Below, piece by piece: positions 45,726 to 58,089 of a stretch of DNA of 61,706 nucleotides. Within the stretch, counting starts at the first letter, position 1, and each line of letters begins with the position of its first letter. The notes beneath the pieces were generated by a model, which did not search any database, was not told the origin of the DNA, and worked only from the letters and a program-made list of their open reading frames with translations. The stretch comes from Diplocarpon mali (Eukaryota; Ascomycota; Leotiomycetes; Helotiales; Drepanopezizaceae): contig JAENRP010000269.1 in NCBI GenBank assembly GCA_024741835.1, positions 1,226-62,931 on the forward strand, written 5' to 3'. A program made the translations under genes and the position numbers.

Positions 45726-48344
45726 TTAGAAATAACCACGCATAGCTTCTGTCGACCCTGCGCCGTTGACATCACGTTCGAAGTCCTCGCCTGCTTCAAT
45801 TGCGAATTCCAGATGAGACAGAGTCACCTGAGTTCCCTCCTGGAGAGCTAAGGCATGGGCCGTGGAAGTGAGATTTTTAATCTGAAAGTGGCACGAAGGT
45901 GAGCATTCTATTTTTGAGGGCAAGCAATAAGTTGAGCTTACCTGGCGACCATTCAACGGCTTCTGCACCAGAGATTCAAGGCCACTTTTACTATATACTA
46001 GCGGGCCTTGAGGTGTCGTAGCCTTTTTCAGGAAGTACTCCCACACGCCTCTTCTCTGGTCTGGGCCTAAAATATCATACTTGACCTTGAAGTGTATCCT
46101 GCTTGCAATAGCATCATCGATCTGTTTTACGCGATTGGTTGTGAAGAACATAATCCCCTGGTAATACTCCAAGGTCCGTAAGAAAACACAAACGAGAGCA
46201 TTTCGGTTTATATCACCGATTGAGCGTTGCTCGAGGAAAAAATCCGCTTCGTCCAGGAGAAGGAGTGCATTCCATTTCGAAGCTCGCTCAAAGATCAGAG
46301 GGAGTCGGCTTTCGAGTTCTTCAGCGGTTCTACCTAGCTCACCAGCGGAGACCTACAAAGTTAATAAGAACACGAGATTATCAATGCATAAAGACATACC
46401 GCATAGAGTGGCATTTGGAAATATTCGGACAGAACCTCAGCGGTCAAGGTTTTGCCTGCACCTGGTGGCCCGCAAATATATATGTTAGCATTATCAAACT
46501 CTGACGGAGATCGATCATCATACTGTAAGAGCACGTTAAACCCCAGCCCTTTCCCTATGATGAAGTCGTCAAAGGACAGGAATTGCTTGACGCTCGTTTT
46601 ATGTGGGCTTCGAGAAGAGCATGGATAGCTTTCTTTTTCTTTTGGGGTATCTGAAGGTGGGAAAGAGCCTCGGGCTGCCATTCAATATCCCTAATATCAT
46701 CAATCGCAAACTCAGCTATATCAAACACATTAGTTACATTGGAATTCGGATTGCCGAGCAGGGAAGATATGGCGCTCACCCCATAGTTTGTTACCGAGGC
46801 TGAACCCTAGCAGAGTTGGGCTGCAGATTAGGAGGTCGTCCCCCTTTACGTCTGACGGCTCCATGCCAGTCTTCTTGACTGCGTCGGGTGACTTCTCAGA
46901 ATCGTCCGAGCCCAAAATAGTCCAGCCAGAAAGCGACGAGCTCTCTTTGTCAGGTTCATCGATGCTTGCTCTGGCGTAGTTCAGATTGGCCTCTCGGAAA
47001 TAAATCGCGTCGACCATGATCCGACTGTTGACAAGTAGCTTAACCGGATGGTTTTTCTTCATATAGAAGGCAATTCCTTGGTAGTGGCAATGGTGCACGC
47101 TCATGAGGGAGAGGAACTTTCGACCGCATTTTTCCAGATAAGCTCTCGTCTCCTTTTCTTTCTGATGGTATGGGAGGGGGAAGACTCCAAGGGAGTTGAT
47201 CCTCCTTGTCCAACGGAATTTCTCAATCCCAAGTGCAGTCGATACCTCGCCAAAAACTTTTTCCATCGGAGTCTAAATAATGACAACCTATGTGAAAGTA
47301 CTCTACTCCGTCGATTTGTTTTCTCTCTTCGCTAAAATCATACTTGACGCATCTTGGCTTGCCTGTGCCGACACAAGTAGTGTAAAGGACTGCGTTCGGT
47401 TTGAAAAAGGCCCACAGAAGGTCATATGTAATTTCACACTTCTCAAAAAGCGCAGAGAGGCGTTCGGCGGTAGATTCATAGGTTTTCTTGATGAAATCGA
47501 CCAACAAACTAAGATGTTGGAGCGTCGAGTCATCAAGGACAGTGTTGCTTCGATACGCCTCGAGATCAGAGAGGTAGTGGAAGAGCAGGTTCTGTTCGAC
47601 CTAGACGTAGTTAGCAATTAAACCAACTCCCATTTCCTACTGGAAAGTCAAGGGTAATTATACTGAAGGCTTCGTCTCTCGCAGGCAGATGCCTTTGACG
47701 TCTTGCAGAACCGACCTGAGGACGTCTCGCAAGCCCTCAGATTTGATGTCAACGTGGTGTGTCTGTTTCTCAGTCGTCCTATCTGCTTTGCTGTCAGGAT
47801 AGAGATTGGGACCGAGGCTAGGATACTTACCAATCCGCGTGCGAACTACAAAAATATATCGATCCAGCTCATTCTCTTCGTCCAGTAGCGTGATTGATTC
47901 CACAATCTTGTACTTGTATGCCTTTGTGTCCCAACTGTATGAATGGCATTAGCTCCATCAAGCTTGGACTTGCATGCCACGGAAGACGAACACTTCATTG
48001 ACGGTCTTGAACTCAAGCTTCGAAGCTCGAGCTGGCGGTTCCTCGGATTTACCTTTGTCTATAGAGGCGGGCGGGGGTGGCGGCTCCTGCTTGGTACTGA
48101 GAGACCTGAGAATGTCAAAGAACTGTTGGACATGCGCAGTAGTTACAATCTGTGGCTGTGGTTGGTTTGTTGGAAAAGTTGATGAGCAGAAAGTTGAAGT
48201 CCTATCTGAAGCATCCTCAGGAGGAGTATGAGAGCATGTGCATTTCGCAGTATGCGCAGAGACTATCTGCATGTCTTTGAACGTAACAAAGCACTTGGAT
48301 GCTGAGAGATTCGGGCTGGTCGGTGGAGCAGGCTGTTGAACCAT
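45726..48344 (-). pseudogene. DUF7025-AAA+ ATPase, frameshifted
   Basis: A multi-exon minus-strand gene. The N-terminal linker is Pro/Ser-rich (start MVQQPAPPTSPNLSASKC), followed by the DUF7025 region (LEFKTVNEV, YKYKIVESITLL, HHVDIKSEGLRDVLRSVLQD, EKCEITYDLLWAFFKPNAVL, KCGRKFLSLMSVHHCHYQG). The AAA core then has Walker A GPPGAGKTLTAEVLSEYF, Walker B ALLLLDEADFFLEQR and sensor MFFTTNRVKQID, ending at 45726. The frame breaks twice, each by a single base in a homopolymer: one extra base at 47252-47262 and one missing in the T4 run 46597-46600. Introns near 46361, 46730 and 47768 look normal. A 53-nt intron at 48385-48437 with the branch site GCTAAC links the first ATG region to an upstream open exon that has no ATG of its own. 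Confidence 0.8.
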
Positions 48345-48513
48345 CTCCGTTGAGACTTCCGTCGCTGAAGATTCCTCATCCCACCTAAATTTATTGTTAG
48401 CAAGGTTCGATTTACGCTCTGTTGGAGGGGTACTAACTTAGGATCTCGGGCTATCTCAGACTGAATATCTTCAGGCTTGATATCTTCTGATGTCTCCAGC
48501 AGCTTCGACTTTG

Positions 48514-49567
48514 CTAGAAAATTTCAGCTGGGCTGAATTTCAGTTCCGGCACCTTGACAGCAAACCCTTTTGCTAGCCTCTCAACTCTCTCAGCCTCTTC
48601 CCTCTGACTCACTGCAATTTGAGCGTCCTCTGTAAAAGTGACGTCGCCTTCTACAGGCTTGAAGACGAGACAGAAGAGGTCAGCTGTCATTTTATTGTCA
48701 GCGAGCCCGAGCTCGACCTTCTTGTCTACACGGCCAGGTCGTATGAGTGCTTCATTGAGGCGTGTGATGTGATTAGTAGTCATGATCAGGATCCGGCCTT
48801 CTTGTGACCCTACACCATCGATGACGTTTAAGAGATAGGATAAAGACACCTTTCCACCGACAGATTTGCTCATTTGGGAGGGAGAGCCAGTTGTGATCTG
48901 GCGCGAGTCCTCGACTTCAGTGTCTCGATTCGAACTGACGGCGTCGATGTCTTCCAAAAGAATAACGCAGCGACTTGGAAGCTTGTCGAATAGGCTCTTC
49001 AGGTTGGCTTCGTTGATGGTAGAAAGGCTAAGGATATAGATATTCAAACCAAAATGACCAGCGATAGACGAGCTCAAACTCGATTTTCCAGTTCCAGGAG
49101 GTCTGTATAACAAGTAACCCCGTTGGTAGGGAATGTTACAATTGGAATACCATTGTAGGGATGCTGGGTGGAGGAATTCTGTGATATCTTGCAGCAGTTC
49201 TCTTTTCCTATCCTCATCAAGAATAACGGTTGAGGTGCGTCTTACTTTGGACACTGCAGACCTGATCCACTTGCCATCTTGGTGCTCATAGAGACAGGTT
49301 TTACCCTGAATAAGCTTTGTATACTTGGTACGGCACTCAGAGAGCAGTTTTTTTAAGAATTTGCAGAGATCTGCTAAAGCAGGAAATAGAGACCTCTTCT
49401 TGGCTGCTGAACTCTCCAGCTTGACAGTGACGCCAGAACACAAGCACACGGCCCTTGTACCGCATGAGAAAGCGTCCATTCCAAGGCGTGTAATAAAGAG
49501 TCCTTTTGTTCTTATCTCTGCTATTTGAAGGATGTTGCGCCATGAGGAGCCTCAGGCACTGAGGCAT
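48514..49567 (-). pseudogene. BCS1-like AAA+ ATPase, truncated and frameshifted
   Basis: The minus-strand gene contains part of the BCS1 N-terminal domain (LYYTPWNGRFLMRYKGRVLV, EEVSISCFSRSLQILKK, LLSECRTKYTKLIQGKTCLY) and the AAA core: Walker A region RPPGTGKSSLSSSIAGHF, Walker B CVILLEDIDAVSSNR, sensor LIMTTNHITRLNEALIRPGR, and the C-terminal FSPAEI. Defects: the frame shifts at the A7 run 49348-49354 (one extra base); the first Gly of Walker A is Arg; the membrane-anchor N-terminus is missing, as the gene stops about 28 bp from an LTR at 49596; and a stop at 48514 follows a 4-nt run with one base apparently lost. Intact BCS1 proteins are mitochondrial AAA translocases, and fungi have many diverged paralogues. 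Confidence 0.82.
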
Positions 49568-49595
49568 CTGAGGACTGGCTTATGTAATGTACCCC

Positions 49596-49704
49596 TGAAG
49601 TGGCCACGGAGCACTTCTATAAAGGGAGCTTAGGTATATAGTTAGAGTAGAATTTTACAAGCTTCTGCCACTATTGAGAATCTACCTCTAAATATAGTAC
49701 GATA
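49596..49704 (+). repeat. LTR-like repeat C, right copy
   Basis: About 109 bp starting TGAAGTGGCCACGGAGCAC and ending GTACGATA; inverted relative to 41167-41276. It directly precedes copia gag remnants on the same strand, so it may be a short or truncated 5' LTR. Confidence 0.7.
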
Positions 49705-51659
49705 GTTATTAGCACTACTTGCAACTCTTAAGAGCAAACGATTAAAAATCCACTGTGTTTAAAGGCTTCTTAAAGAGGTTTTACTACTATTTTTCATCTA
49801 TTCTTCTTTGCCTATACATATTATACGACCTAACTCGACGTTCTAATGCTCCTAGCCAACTAATACCATACTCCCTACTATCCTAGTTAATATGAGCGAA
49901 TATTAGTAAAAAGAAGCTTAAGAGCTTAGCTCTAGTAGAGTTATACTTTAGGATAGGAAGTCATAGCGTATTTGGTACGCTAAGCTAGAGTTTCAAGCTG
50001 AATTTCTACGCCTTTAGAAGTATATAAAGAAGCTAAGATAGGTTAATAACCCTAAACTATATACTATAGAGATAGGAAACTAAGCTCCGCTTTATAAGAA
50101 CGAAGCTCTATATCTACTAGATCTAGAGATAGAACCGCTGTAGCTTGAAAAAATTGTAGAAGAATAGGACTAAAGAGTATTATAAAGCTACTACGAGTTA
50201 TACTAATAGTAGGAAGCTACTAATTAATAAACGCCAGCTCTACTACTACTTGCAAAGACAATAGCTAAAGACGTAAAGCTGGAGTATAAAATGGCAGTAA
50301 TGTAATATAATCTTATAATAGAAACGTAGAAAAGGAATAGGAGCTCTTATACTTAGTTATACTATTAGATTACTAAGATAGTATACCCTACGCTGCTTTA
50401 AGTAGTATAATATAATTATAAAGAAGCGGGGAAACTATTAATTCAATAGATCGTAGAGCACTTGCGCAGGGAATTAGCCCCCTTTAAGGTTAGTATAATA
50501 GAGTCAATTCGGGAAGACTATAACACTAAGCTTTTTAAAATAAGGAGTAGCAAAGTGGACCCGAAGACCTAGCTTACTAGCTTTAAGGAGATCTACTAGG
50601 AAGTATAAACTTATAAAATCCTAAAGGTTTAAGGCTCCTTTGCGATTATAAAGTTTCTATAGTCGGTTTACTGCTAGGCTCCTACTTAGTCTTAGCAGAC
50701 CTAGGCAAAGCTTATTAGAGATAATAAGCTAGGTCTAGAGTATAGAAAAGATATAGTCTATTATATTAATTAGTTCTTAAGCTTAATAAAGCAAAGCCTC
50801 GCAAGCTCCTTATCAAAGGCAACCCTTGGAGTATATGCCTTGCTTAAAGGAGTAGGCGATTATACTAATCTAAGAGCATTAAGTAAAGGCAAGGCGAAGA
50901 AGACTCTTAAGGAGAGTATTAAAAAGTGCCTTTGCCCTTAGGTCAAAAATCACTTCTAGATCCTAAAGGAGTATAATAGGCTGAAATACGCCTTAACTAG
51001 CGCTAAGGAAGGTACGCTTCGAAACCTCCTTAGCTATAATAAGGTTAAAAGAATGCGCGAAAACCTTACTTCCTTAGAATAGAAAGAGCTTTAAGCTAAG
51101 CTCTCCTATATTAAATAAGCTCTTATAGATCAATTTAAGGAAAGAACATCTGCTAAAGCTTTAGGAAGCGGTAAATCCAAGATTATAGCTGCCCTCTTAA
51201 ATCTAACTCTCTTTAAAGACTTTACCTTAGGAATATACTCCACCTTTAGAGCTCCTTACGCTCTTTCGAATATAACCCTACTCGATAACTATACTACGAC
51301 ATACCTTATTAATCAAGAGGAGCTTCTAGTTCCTAGATCATTAAAAATCGCATATCCCTAGGACTATATAAAAGCAGGGAGCTCGAGTCTGCTAATAAGG
51401 GGGAGGGGTATACATTTGATAAAAGGGGTTCTTGCTAATAGAGGAGACTTAAAGCTTAGGAACGTAGCACTTATAAATGGGTTTAATATTAATATTATCT
51501 CAGAGCCTCTTTTAAAGAAGGCTAAGGTATAGTATATAGGCCTAGACGCAACGCTCCAAAGGGGTATAGCAAATAATAATATAGTTATGTCGTGCAGAAT
51601 AGGCGGAGTCTCCACTTATTCTAGAGACCCTCTATATGATTCTGCTAAGTCATAGACTC
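49596..51659 (+). mobile_element. Ty1/copia fragment C (gag-protease), heavily mutated
   Basis: Reading through TAA/TAG codons on the plus strand gives a gag-like product at about 50380-50930 (YPTLLQVVQYNYKEAGKLL, IVEHLRRELAP). A copia protease region follows near 51270-51560 (LLDNYTTTYLINQEELLVP, GSSSLLIRGRGIHLIKGVL, NINIISEPLLKKA). The integrase and later parts are absent because another LTR starts at 51660. Stops are of the TAA/TAG type expected from C-to-T change. Confidence 0.75.
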
Positions 51660-51815
51660 TATTGAGATGGGTGATACAGCTATCACTCTGATGTATTATC
51701 ATATGACCCTATTGCTTAGTCAGTAGGATATTGATACGTATATAGCTGTAGGGAAGAAAGGGGTAACCTTCCTTCCTTAACTCTTACTAATATATCGACT
51801 ATCGACCTTTAGAAG
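51660..51815 (+). repeat. Repeat B, copy 1, left part
   Basis: It starts TATTGAGATGGGTGATACAG and matches the start of copy 2 at 60725 (TGTTAAGATAGGTGATATAG), all differences in these bases being transitions. It is split from its right part at 59886 by the complete copia element; the last five bases, AGAAG, are the target duplicated by that insertion. Confidence 0.88.
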
Positions 51816-52114
51816 TGTTGGTACGCAGATTCCTGTGCAAGAGGCAACCTGCCCTTGTTCCTGGGGTCATCCTACATAGCTATACCATATGTGATATAAG
51901 GGGTTTTATATGCATTTCGGACGGCTGTTTAGCTAAAGGACCTCAGAAGGATATCCATATGCGGCTAGGAGGGACTATAGGAGGGAGGATATTTAAAGGT
52001 ATAAAGGTACTATCTCGGTTATATAAAGATAGATAGATATTATAATAGATTCTTTTTAATAATAAGTACTTAATTATATTTATATAAATATCGATTACTA
52101 GTATAGAACCTATA
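51816..52114 (+). repeat. 5' LTR of the copia element
   Basis: 299 bp, TGTTGGTACGCAGATTCCTG ... AGAACCTATA. It retains more original G and C in its first 60 bp than the 3' LTR and fewer later on. The family also forms the solo LTRs at 32842 and 33666. Confidence 0.95.
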
Positions 52115-53499
52115 CTAATTAGTAGTAGTACCTTTACTATAGATAGCAAGGTTATTAAACTGAAGAATTCTTTCTTAATTTAAAGAGTACTTGATTGTAT
52201 TTCCGGCTTACCTTAAATACTAACCTAAATATATAAAGTAATATCAGTTACTATTAAAGGGGAAAAGGCGAAAGGTATGCGAATCGAGCTAGAGTTATTA
52301 CTTTAAAGGTAGATACTATCCTCTTCTACTTGCGTTCTATTACATATTACAATTAGGGCAAAACTGGAGTGCAATCGGTATCTTAACTATAATTAGATAA
52401 TAGTATAATAATATGTAAAATACGATTATATCGGACTTCTTTCGGACCCTATTAGAGCGCAAAGCAATATCTGGATAATATTAGGAAATAATTAAAGGGG
52501 GACTATTAATACTGCTTAATCTAAGGCAACCTTAAACGCTAAAGGACCTCGAAAGGGATATAAGACCTTAGGAGGATTAACCTAGCGAAAAAGCCCTTAA
52601 ATTAAAAGACTAATATATAGAGAACTTCTGGAAGATATTATAAGATAGCAAAAGGAGAGGGTTATACCTTGCTAAGGACTTTTAAAAGGAGTTCTAAGAT
52701 TGGATAGTTAGCGACTTTAAATCGCTAGATAAGGACGTTCGATAACGCCTAAGGGACGACCTTTAGTACTATAGAGTATACGTTTAATATAGGAAAGGCG
52801 TTTCAATTAGCTAGGCACTTTTTAATATAATATACTAAGAAGGAAATAAGTAGCTAAAAGATTAGCTAGAGTTATAGACCTAAGAAGTACTGAACTCAGT
52901 TATAGTACAATCTCCGAGATATGGAACAAGGTCTGCTTTAGAATTTGCCGAATCTATACAAATAAGCGAGCCACCTACTTAGAGGGTTACTATAGCTGAA
53001 TAGGAGATACTACGCTAAGACTCGCTTCGGCAAGGATACCTTAGATATAATAATAACACTTCGCAAGATAACCTATATAAAGCAGACACTCTAAGATAAA
53101 CAACCGAATAGTATAACTTTAAAAGAATACCTTATTAACCTCGATTAGGACGAACCTTAGTCTTATAATACCTAAAGATCTTAAATCTAATACTAATACT
53201 GCTAATTCAATTAAGAGATAGATCGTTACTACCCTTTACTATAGGGAGGGGTTTAGGAGTGCTTTTAAACCTTAATTAGAGCGACGCTTAACTATCCGAG
53301 TATATTATAGAACCTTTAACTTCGGATTAGGCCAAAACCCTTATAAATCTAAGTAAGATATATATTAAAAAGACTTAGTACTTAAGCAGGAAAGATCACC
53401 TTAATAAGAAGCTTCATATATTCGCTAATTTATACTAAAGAGCCTTAGTAGACTAGAGCATATAGTATAGAGCCTTTCTATTTATACTATAAGACTCGG

Positions 53500-54290
53500 C
53501 CTTGATATACTACTATTAGTACTTGTAAAATAAGAACTTCAAGTTTGCTAAGCTAATAGAGGCCATTCGGGCCAATTATAAGACCGAAGAGAGAAGTAGC
53601 AGATTCCTAAGGAGGTGGTTTCGGCTGACATTTGACCTATTCTAATAAGAAGACTATTAGAGGGGGAAATCGATCCTAACCTAACTCGAGAACTATACTA
53701 AGGAGCTATAAAACCTATAATTGGGCCTATATGCTAGTATAAGGAACAATCGATCTATTAGAGATAGACTTATATAAGGTGTTTCTAGGAATCGGCTATT
53801 CCAAATGGCACTTTTTAAGCTACTAGCAACGTTCCTAGCTCTATTAAATAGCTTATAGGCTTGCGTAGGAGTAGTTGCCTAGGATAGACTATTCAGACCT
53901 TAGCACTCCAGTTCGGCTACTAATAGACCCTAATATCATTTGGCTAAGGAGCAAGGGCAATCTATAGCGCACTTTTTAAATAGAAAGATAAAGTTTACCT
54001 AAGGTAATAAGAGAGGAATAACCTTTTAACTAAAGCCAGGCTATATAAGGTGTATTATATATTAGAAAAAGGACTGCTATAGTAGCAAGCACTTAAAAGA
54101 AGAAAGAGCCGCCTAAAAGTCTTACTATATAGCAAGCCGATAAGCCAAAGGGTATAAGCTAATAAATAAAATATATAAGGTATACCTCTTATAGGAAGAT
54201 AAAGGAGCATATTTAAAGGGCAATAGGACTGATAAGGATAAATAGGAAACGTCTTTAGAAGAGGAGGATTAAGTAAGTAGCGATCCTAAG
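53500..54290 (+). pseudogene. copia gag remnant
   Basis: Plus-strand reading through stops gives KTEERSSRFLRRWFRLTFDL and, at about 54045-54087, RCIIY-stop-KKDCYSSKH. The latter is the typical gag zinc knuckle (CX2CX4-5HX4C-like in fungal copia) with its second Cys changed to Tyr (TGT to TAT). Upstream gag from about 52900 is too degraded to outline. Confidence 0.7.
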
Positions 54291-54439
54291 GATAGTAATA
54301 TTAACTTTATTATAGTATTCCTAGCTTTTGAAAAGGAGTATAACTTAAGAACTATGCTTAACTAGCTTGAAAAACAGAAGGCTAAATACCTCTTAACAAT
54401 AAGGGTTAATAAACCGATATAAATAGACCCTAAGGTATT

Positions 54440-57400
54440 TATAACCTAATAGACGGATCAATTCTTTTAAGGATTCCTAATCGATATAGGCGCCTTAAAT
54501 AAAAATATAAGAGGAATTAACTAATTCAAAGCCTTATAAAATATATAAGACGCAGTTCTAACTATACTTAGCGCTAAAAAGTATAAAATTACCTTTAAGA
54601 TAAGTTTGTAAAATGCAATTGGTAAAACAACTATTTAAATACCAGTAGGCCTTATAGAGTTCTTAATTATAAAGGCAGATATACCGTTTTTAGTCTACTT
54701 GTAATAATTCGATAAAATAGGAGCTAAATACAATAATCTATGCAATTTGCTTATAATCGGTAAGGAGAAATACTTAATTATTAAAAAATATAGGCACTTA
54801 TAGCTCTTATTTAATATAATAGAGCAACTTCTGATAACTTCAAAGGGTACGATTAATATATGCCACTTAATAGAAATAGAGATCCGAAGGCTGTATAAAA
54901 GATTCAGACATCCTTTAGTAAAGCGCTTTAAATACCTTTTGAATTAGGCCGGTTATAATGTCGACTCTAGCATTATAGCAAGAGTAAGGGAAATATGCTA
55001 ATATTATCAACTCTACGCTAACGCCCCTTATAGATTCCGATTTAAGTTATAAGATAATATCGACTTCAATTATACTATATATATTAATATTGCTTAATTT
55101 AGTAGAAGGAACGCCCTTTATATAATTAATAAAGCAATAGGATTTAAAGCCGCAAGGTTCTTACGAAAGGGAATAAAAGCATATTCGGCCGACGCAGTAT
55201 TTTAAGCCCTCAAATTGGCTTAGCTAAATACGTATATTAGACCTTCTGATTTTGTAATATACGACTATAGTACTAACTTCAACTTAGCAGAGTTCAAAAG
55301 CTCTTTAAGATCTATAGGAATAACCCTTAAACTGGTTCTTATAAAGGCGTACTATTCTATTAGCAAGGTCGAACGGTATTATCGCCCTTTAAGATATACC
55401 TTTAAAATAATAATAGCTAAATACCTTTAATTAAGCGATAATAAGAGGCTGCAAATAGCTATTAAAGCAGTTAATAATATAGCAAGGCCTAATAGGATAA
55501 TTCCTACCTTGCTCGTTTTCGGGGTATATCTAAGGCTAATTGAACTAGATCTACCAAATCCGTTAGTAGAATAAAGGGCAGCGATAATTAAAAAGGCTAT
55601 AAAGGAAGTTAAGAAGATATATACTACTCGCAAGGTTAATAATGCTTTAAGTATAAGAAATGGCCCTAGAACTACTTATATCTACGATTTAAGGCTAAAA
55701 GACCTAATATTAGTATATTAAAAGAAGGGAGGATAGATAGGCCTATTCGAGTTCCTAAGCTTAAAGAATAAAACCTATATAGTTAATATCAGCGGTAGAA
55801 TAAAGCACTTTAGGTCGATAAGTGTACGCCTATTCAAAATCGATAATAAAGAAAACTGCTTAGAGGAAACTAAGGAAACTAAAGGAACTAAACCTAAGGA
55901 TCGAACGACTATCGAAAGGGAGTAGAATGCAACTAATGTTAATAAAGAAGTAGAGCCTTCTCGCTTAGTTAAGCCGCAACTTAATAGCTATAAGCAATTG
56001 CTAAGAGTAAAGGTTCCTTTTATTAAGCCTATTTCCGGCCTTCTTACAATCGATAATAACTATAATACTAAGATATAGATATCCTTTAAAGTAGACGATA
56101 AGCTATATATGGCTAAATCGAAGGTATTCCTAATGGAAAAAGAGAATAGGGACTAGGAACTGTCGTAGAAGCTATAGGCAAAAGGCAAGATTACTACCCT
56201 TAGGTGCCCTTTTTAATAATCTCGCTTAAAGGAGTACTAAGGGCTAATAAATAGAAGGGTATTTATACTGATGAATAAAAATAACCCTATTATAAAAGGC
56301 AAAAGGATCTTCAAATTGAGAATAGTTAATAAGATAAAGGGGAAGGAGATAGACCACCTATTTAAGAAATCACGCCTAGTTGTATAGGCCTAAAATAATA
56401 CTAGTAAGAAGGAGGAAGGTATAATCACTTAATCCCTAACTATCTAATAAGTAAGCTAACGCCTTTTAATATTACTTTTGGTATTAATTTAAGAATACTT
56501 TAAAGAATAAGGTAAGGAGGGCATTCTTAGCCTATAGGATATTATATAAGTATATACCTAGGTAGCTTTGAAGCTATTATACGATATATTTGTATTTCCT
56601 TTATAAGATATTGCTAAGCTATTCCTTATAGGTACGGTCTTTAAAGTAGTACTGCCGCTCTATAGCATTCCCGAATTAGGAAATTACTAGTTTAGCACTT
56701 ACTATAAGTACTATTGCAGCAATCTCGGTATAGCTAATTTAACTTATGACCTTTATCTATTATTAACCTTGAGCACTTTTCCCTTTTTTAATATAGTAGG
56801 AATATAAACGGATAACACTTTGATATTTAGAGAAGTAGACTTCTTAAAAAAGGAGGAGGATAAGATCAAAAGGGTAGGATTCCTTATAAAGCTAATATAA
56901 TACCTATCGAGCATTGAATTACTAGCTTTTAATAAGTATATTATTTCCTAGGAAGGGGATATAGTATATATGCGATAAAAGGGCTAAGGCCAAAGGCTGG
57001 AACTAGTCGACACTTCTTAAGAGGGCTATAAGTAATAATACTTAGAGCAAAGAGCAAGAGGAGCTTATTTAGCTACGATTTGCTAGCTAGAAGCTTCTTT
57101 CGATTTGTTAGCTATAGCCTAATATTAGGATCTAATAGTTTAAGATATAGAGAATCTAAATAAGCGACTTAAGTGGATCCGAAATAACCTCGAAAGAGGC
57201 CTGACCTACTTTGCTATTAATTTATAAAACGCTAAACTATTCGCATTTGTTAATAGATCTTTTGCTAATAATAAGGATTTAAGCTTGCAGATCAGCTATA
57301 TTATTATACTAGTTATTAAAGAGGAAGGAGAATCGCAGTTTACTTTAAAAGGTAATATTCTATACTATAGCTTAACAAAGTATAAGAGAGTAATAAGAGC

Positions 57401-57740
57401 TATACTAGCCTCCGAACTATATGCTATAATAGCGGGTATTAATATGCTAGTTTCTATAGCTATAATAATCGATATAGTAATAGCTAAGCTGAGTCTACCC
57501 CGCCTCCCTACTGTTATATATATAGATTCCCTCTCTTTATATAAGTATATTATTAAATTGGGCATTATAAAGGAAAAGCGATTAATAATCGATATAATAG
57601 CTATTTGATAATTGTATAAGAATAGGGAGCTTATAGAGATACGTTGGATCGATAGCGCTAGCAACCCTACTAATATTATAATAAAAGCCAATCTAAATTA
57701 GGCCCTTTAGCAACTGGTAAATACTAATTCGATAACTATT
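54440..57740 (+). pseudogene. copia pol remnant (protease, integrase, RT, RNase H)
   Basis: Protease: FLIDIGALNKNIRG near 54490 (DIG for DTG/DSG). Integrase: RFRHPLVKRFKYLL near 54910, FRFKL-stop-DNIDFNYTIYIN near 55040, VIYDYSTNFNLAEFKSSL near 55260, VERYYRPLRYTFKIIIAKYL near 55370, IPTLLVFGVYLRLIE near 55505. RT: IFKLRIVNKIKGKEIDHLF near 56310, LYSIPELGNY-stop-FSTYY near 56665, then TDNTLIFREVDFL. RNase H: 57285-57608 is open (LASELYAIIAGINMLVSI, VIYIDSLSLYKYIIKLG), continuing IRWIDSASNPT. Motifs match the fungal Ty1/copia family as I know it. Confidence 0.88.
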
Positions 57741-58089
57741 AAGAAAGAGGGATAGGTATAAAGGCCTATTAAGGTATAACTAGACTTAAAAAGGTCTTAG
57801 ATTAACGATATCTAATATTTTTAATTGCGAGCTATTAGCAATTTTTTTATTTTTTTTATTTTACTATGAGATATATTCTTACACTTGCTATTACTACCTT
57901 CTTTTTTTATCTTTTCTTACTATATTCCTATACTTGCTATTAATACCTTCTTTTTATCTTTTCTTACTTACTTGCGCGTATTTACATTTTTTTTATTACT
58001 CGAGTAGTACTAAAGAAGGAGGTTATAGTAAAGTAGCGATAATTATATTACTAAAGATAATAATCTACTAATGATTCTACCTCTAATAA

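Noticed and set aside
49348..49354. A7 followed by C as a programmed -1 frameshift site (A AAA AAC)
   Set aside because: The shift needed to regain the BCS1 frame is +1, not -1, and other breaks in the island occur at ordinary runs. A mutation or assembly error is simpler.
42211..49567. Secondary-metabolite gene cluster
   Set aside because: There is no polyketide synthase, peptide synthetase, terpene cyclase, P450 or dedicated transporter in the island or the window.
41167..49704. Giant Starship-type transposon or other cargo-carrying DNA element
   Set aside because: No tyrosine-recombinase (DUF3435) captain or transposase is visible, and the bracketing repeats behave like LTRs. The region is too small for a Starship.
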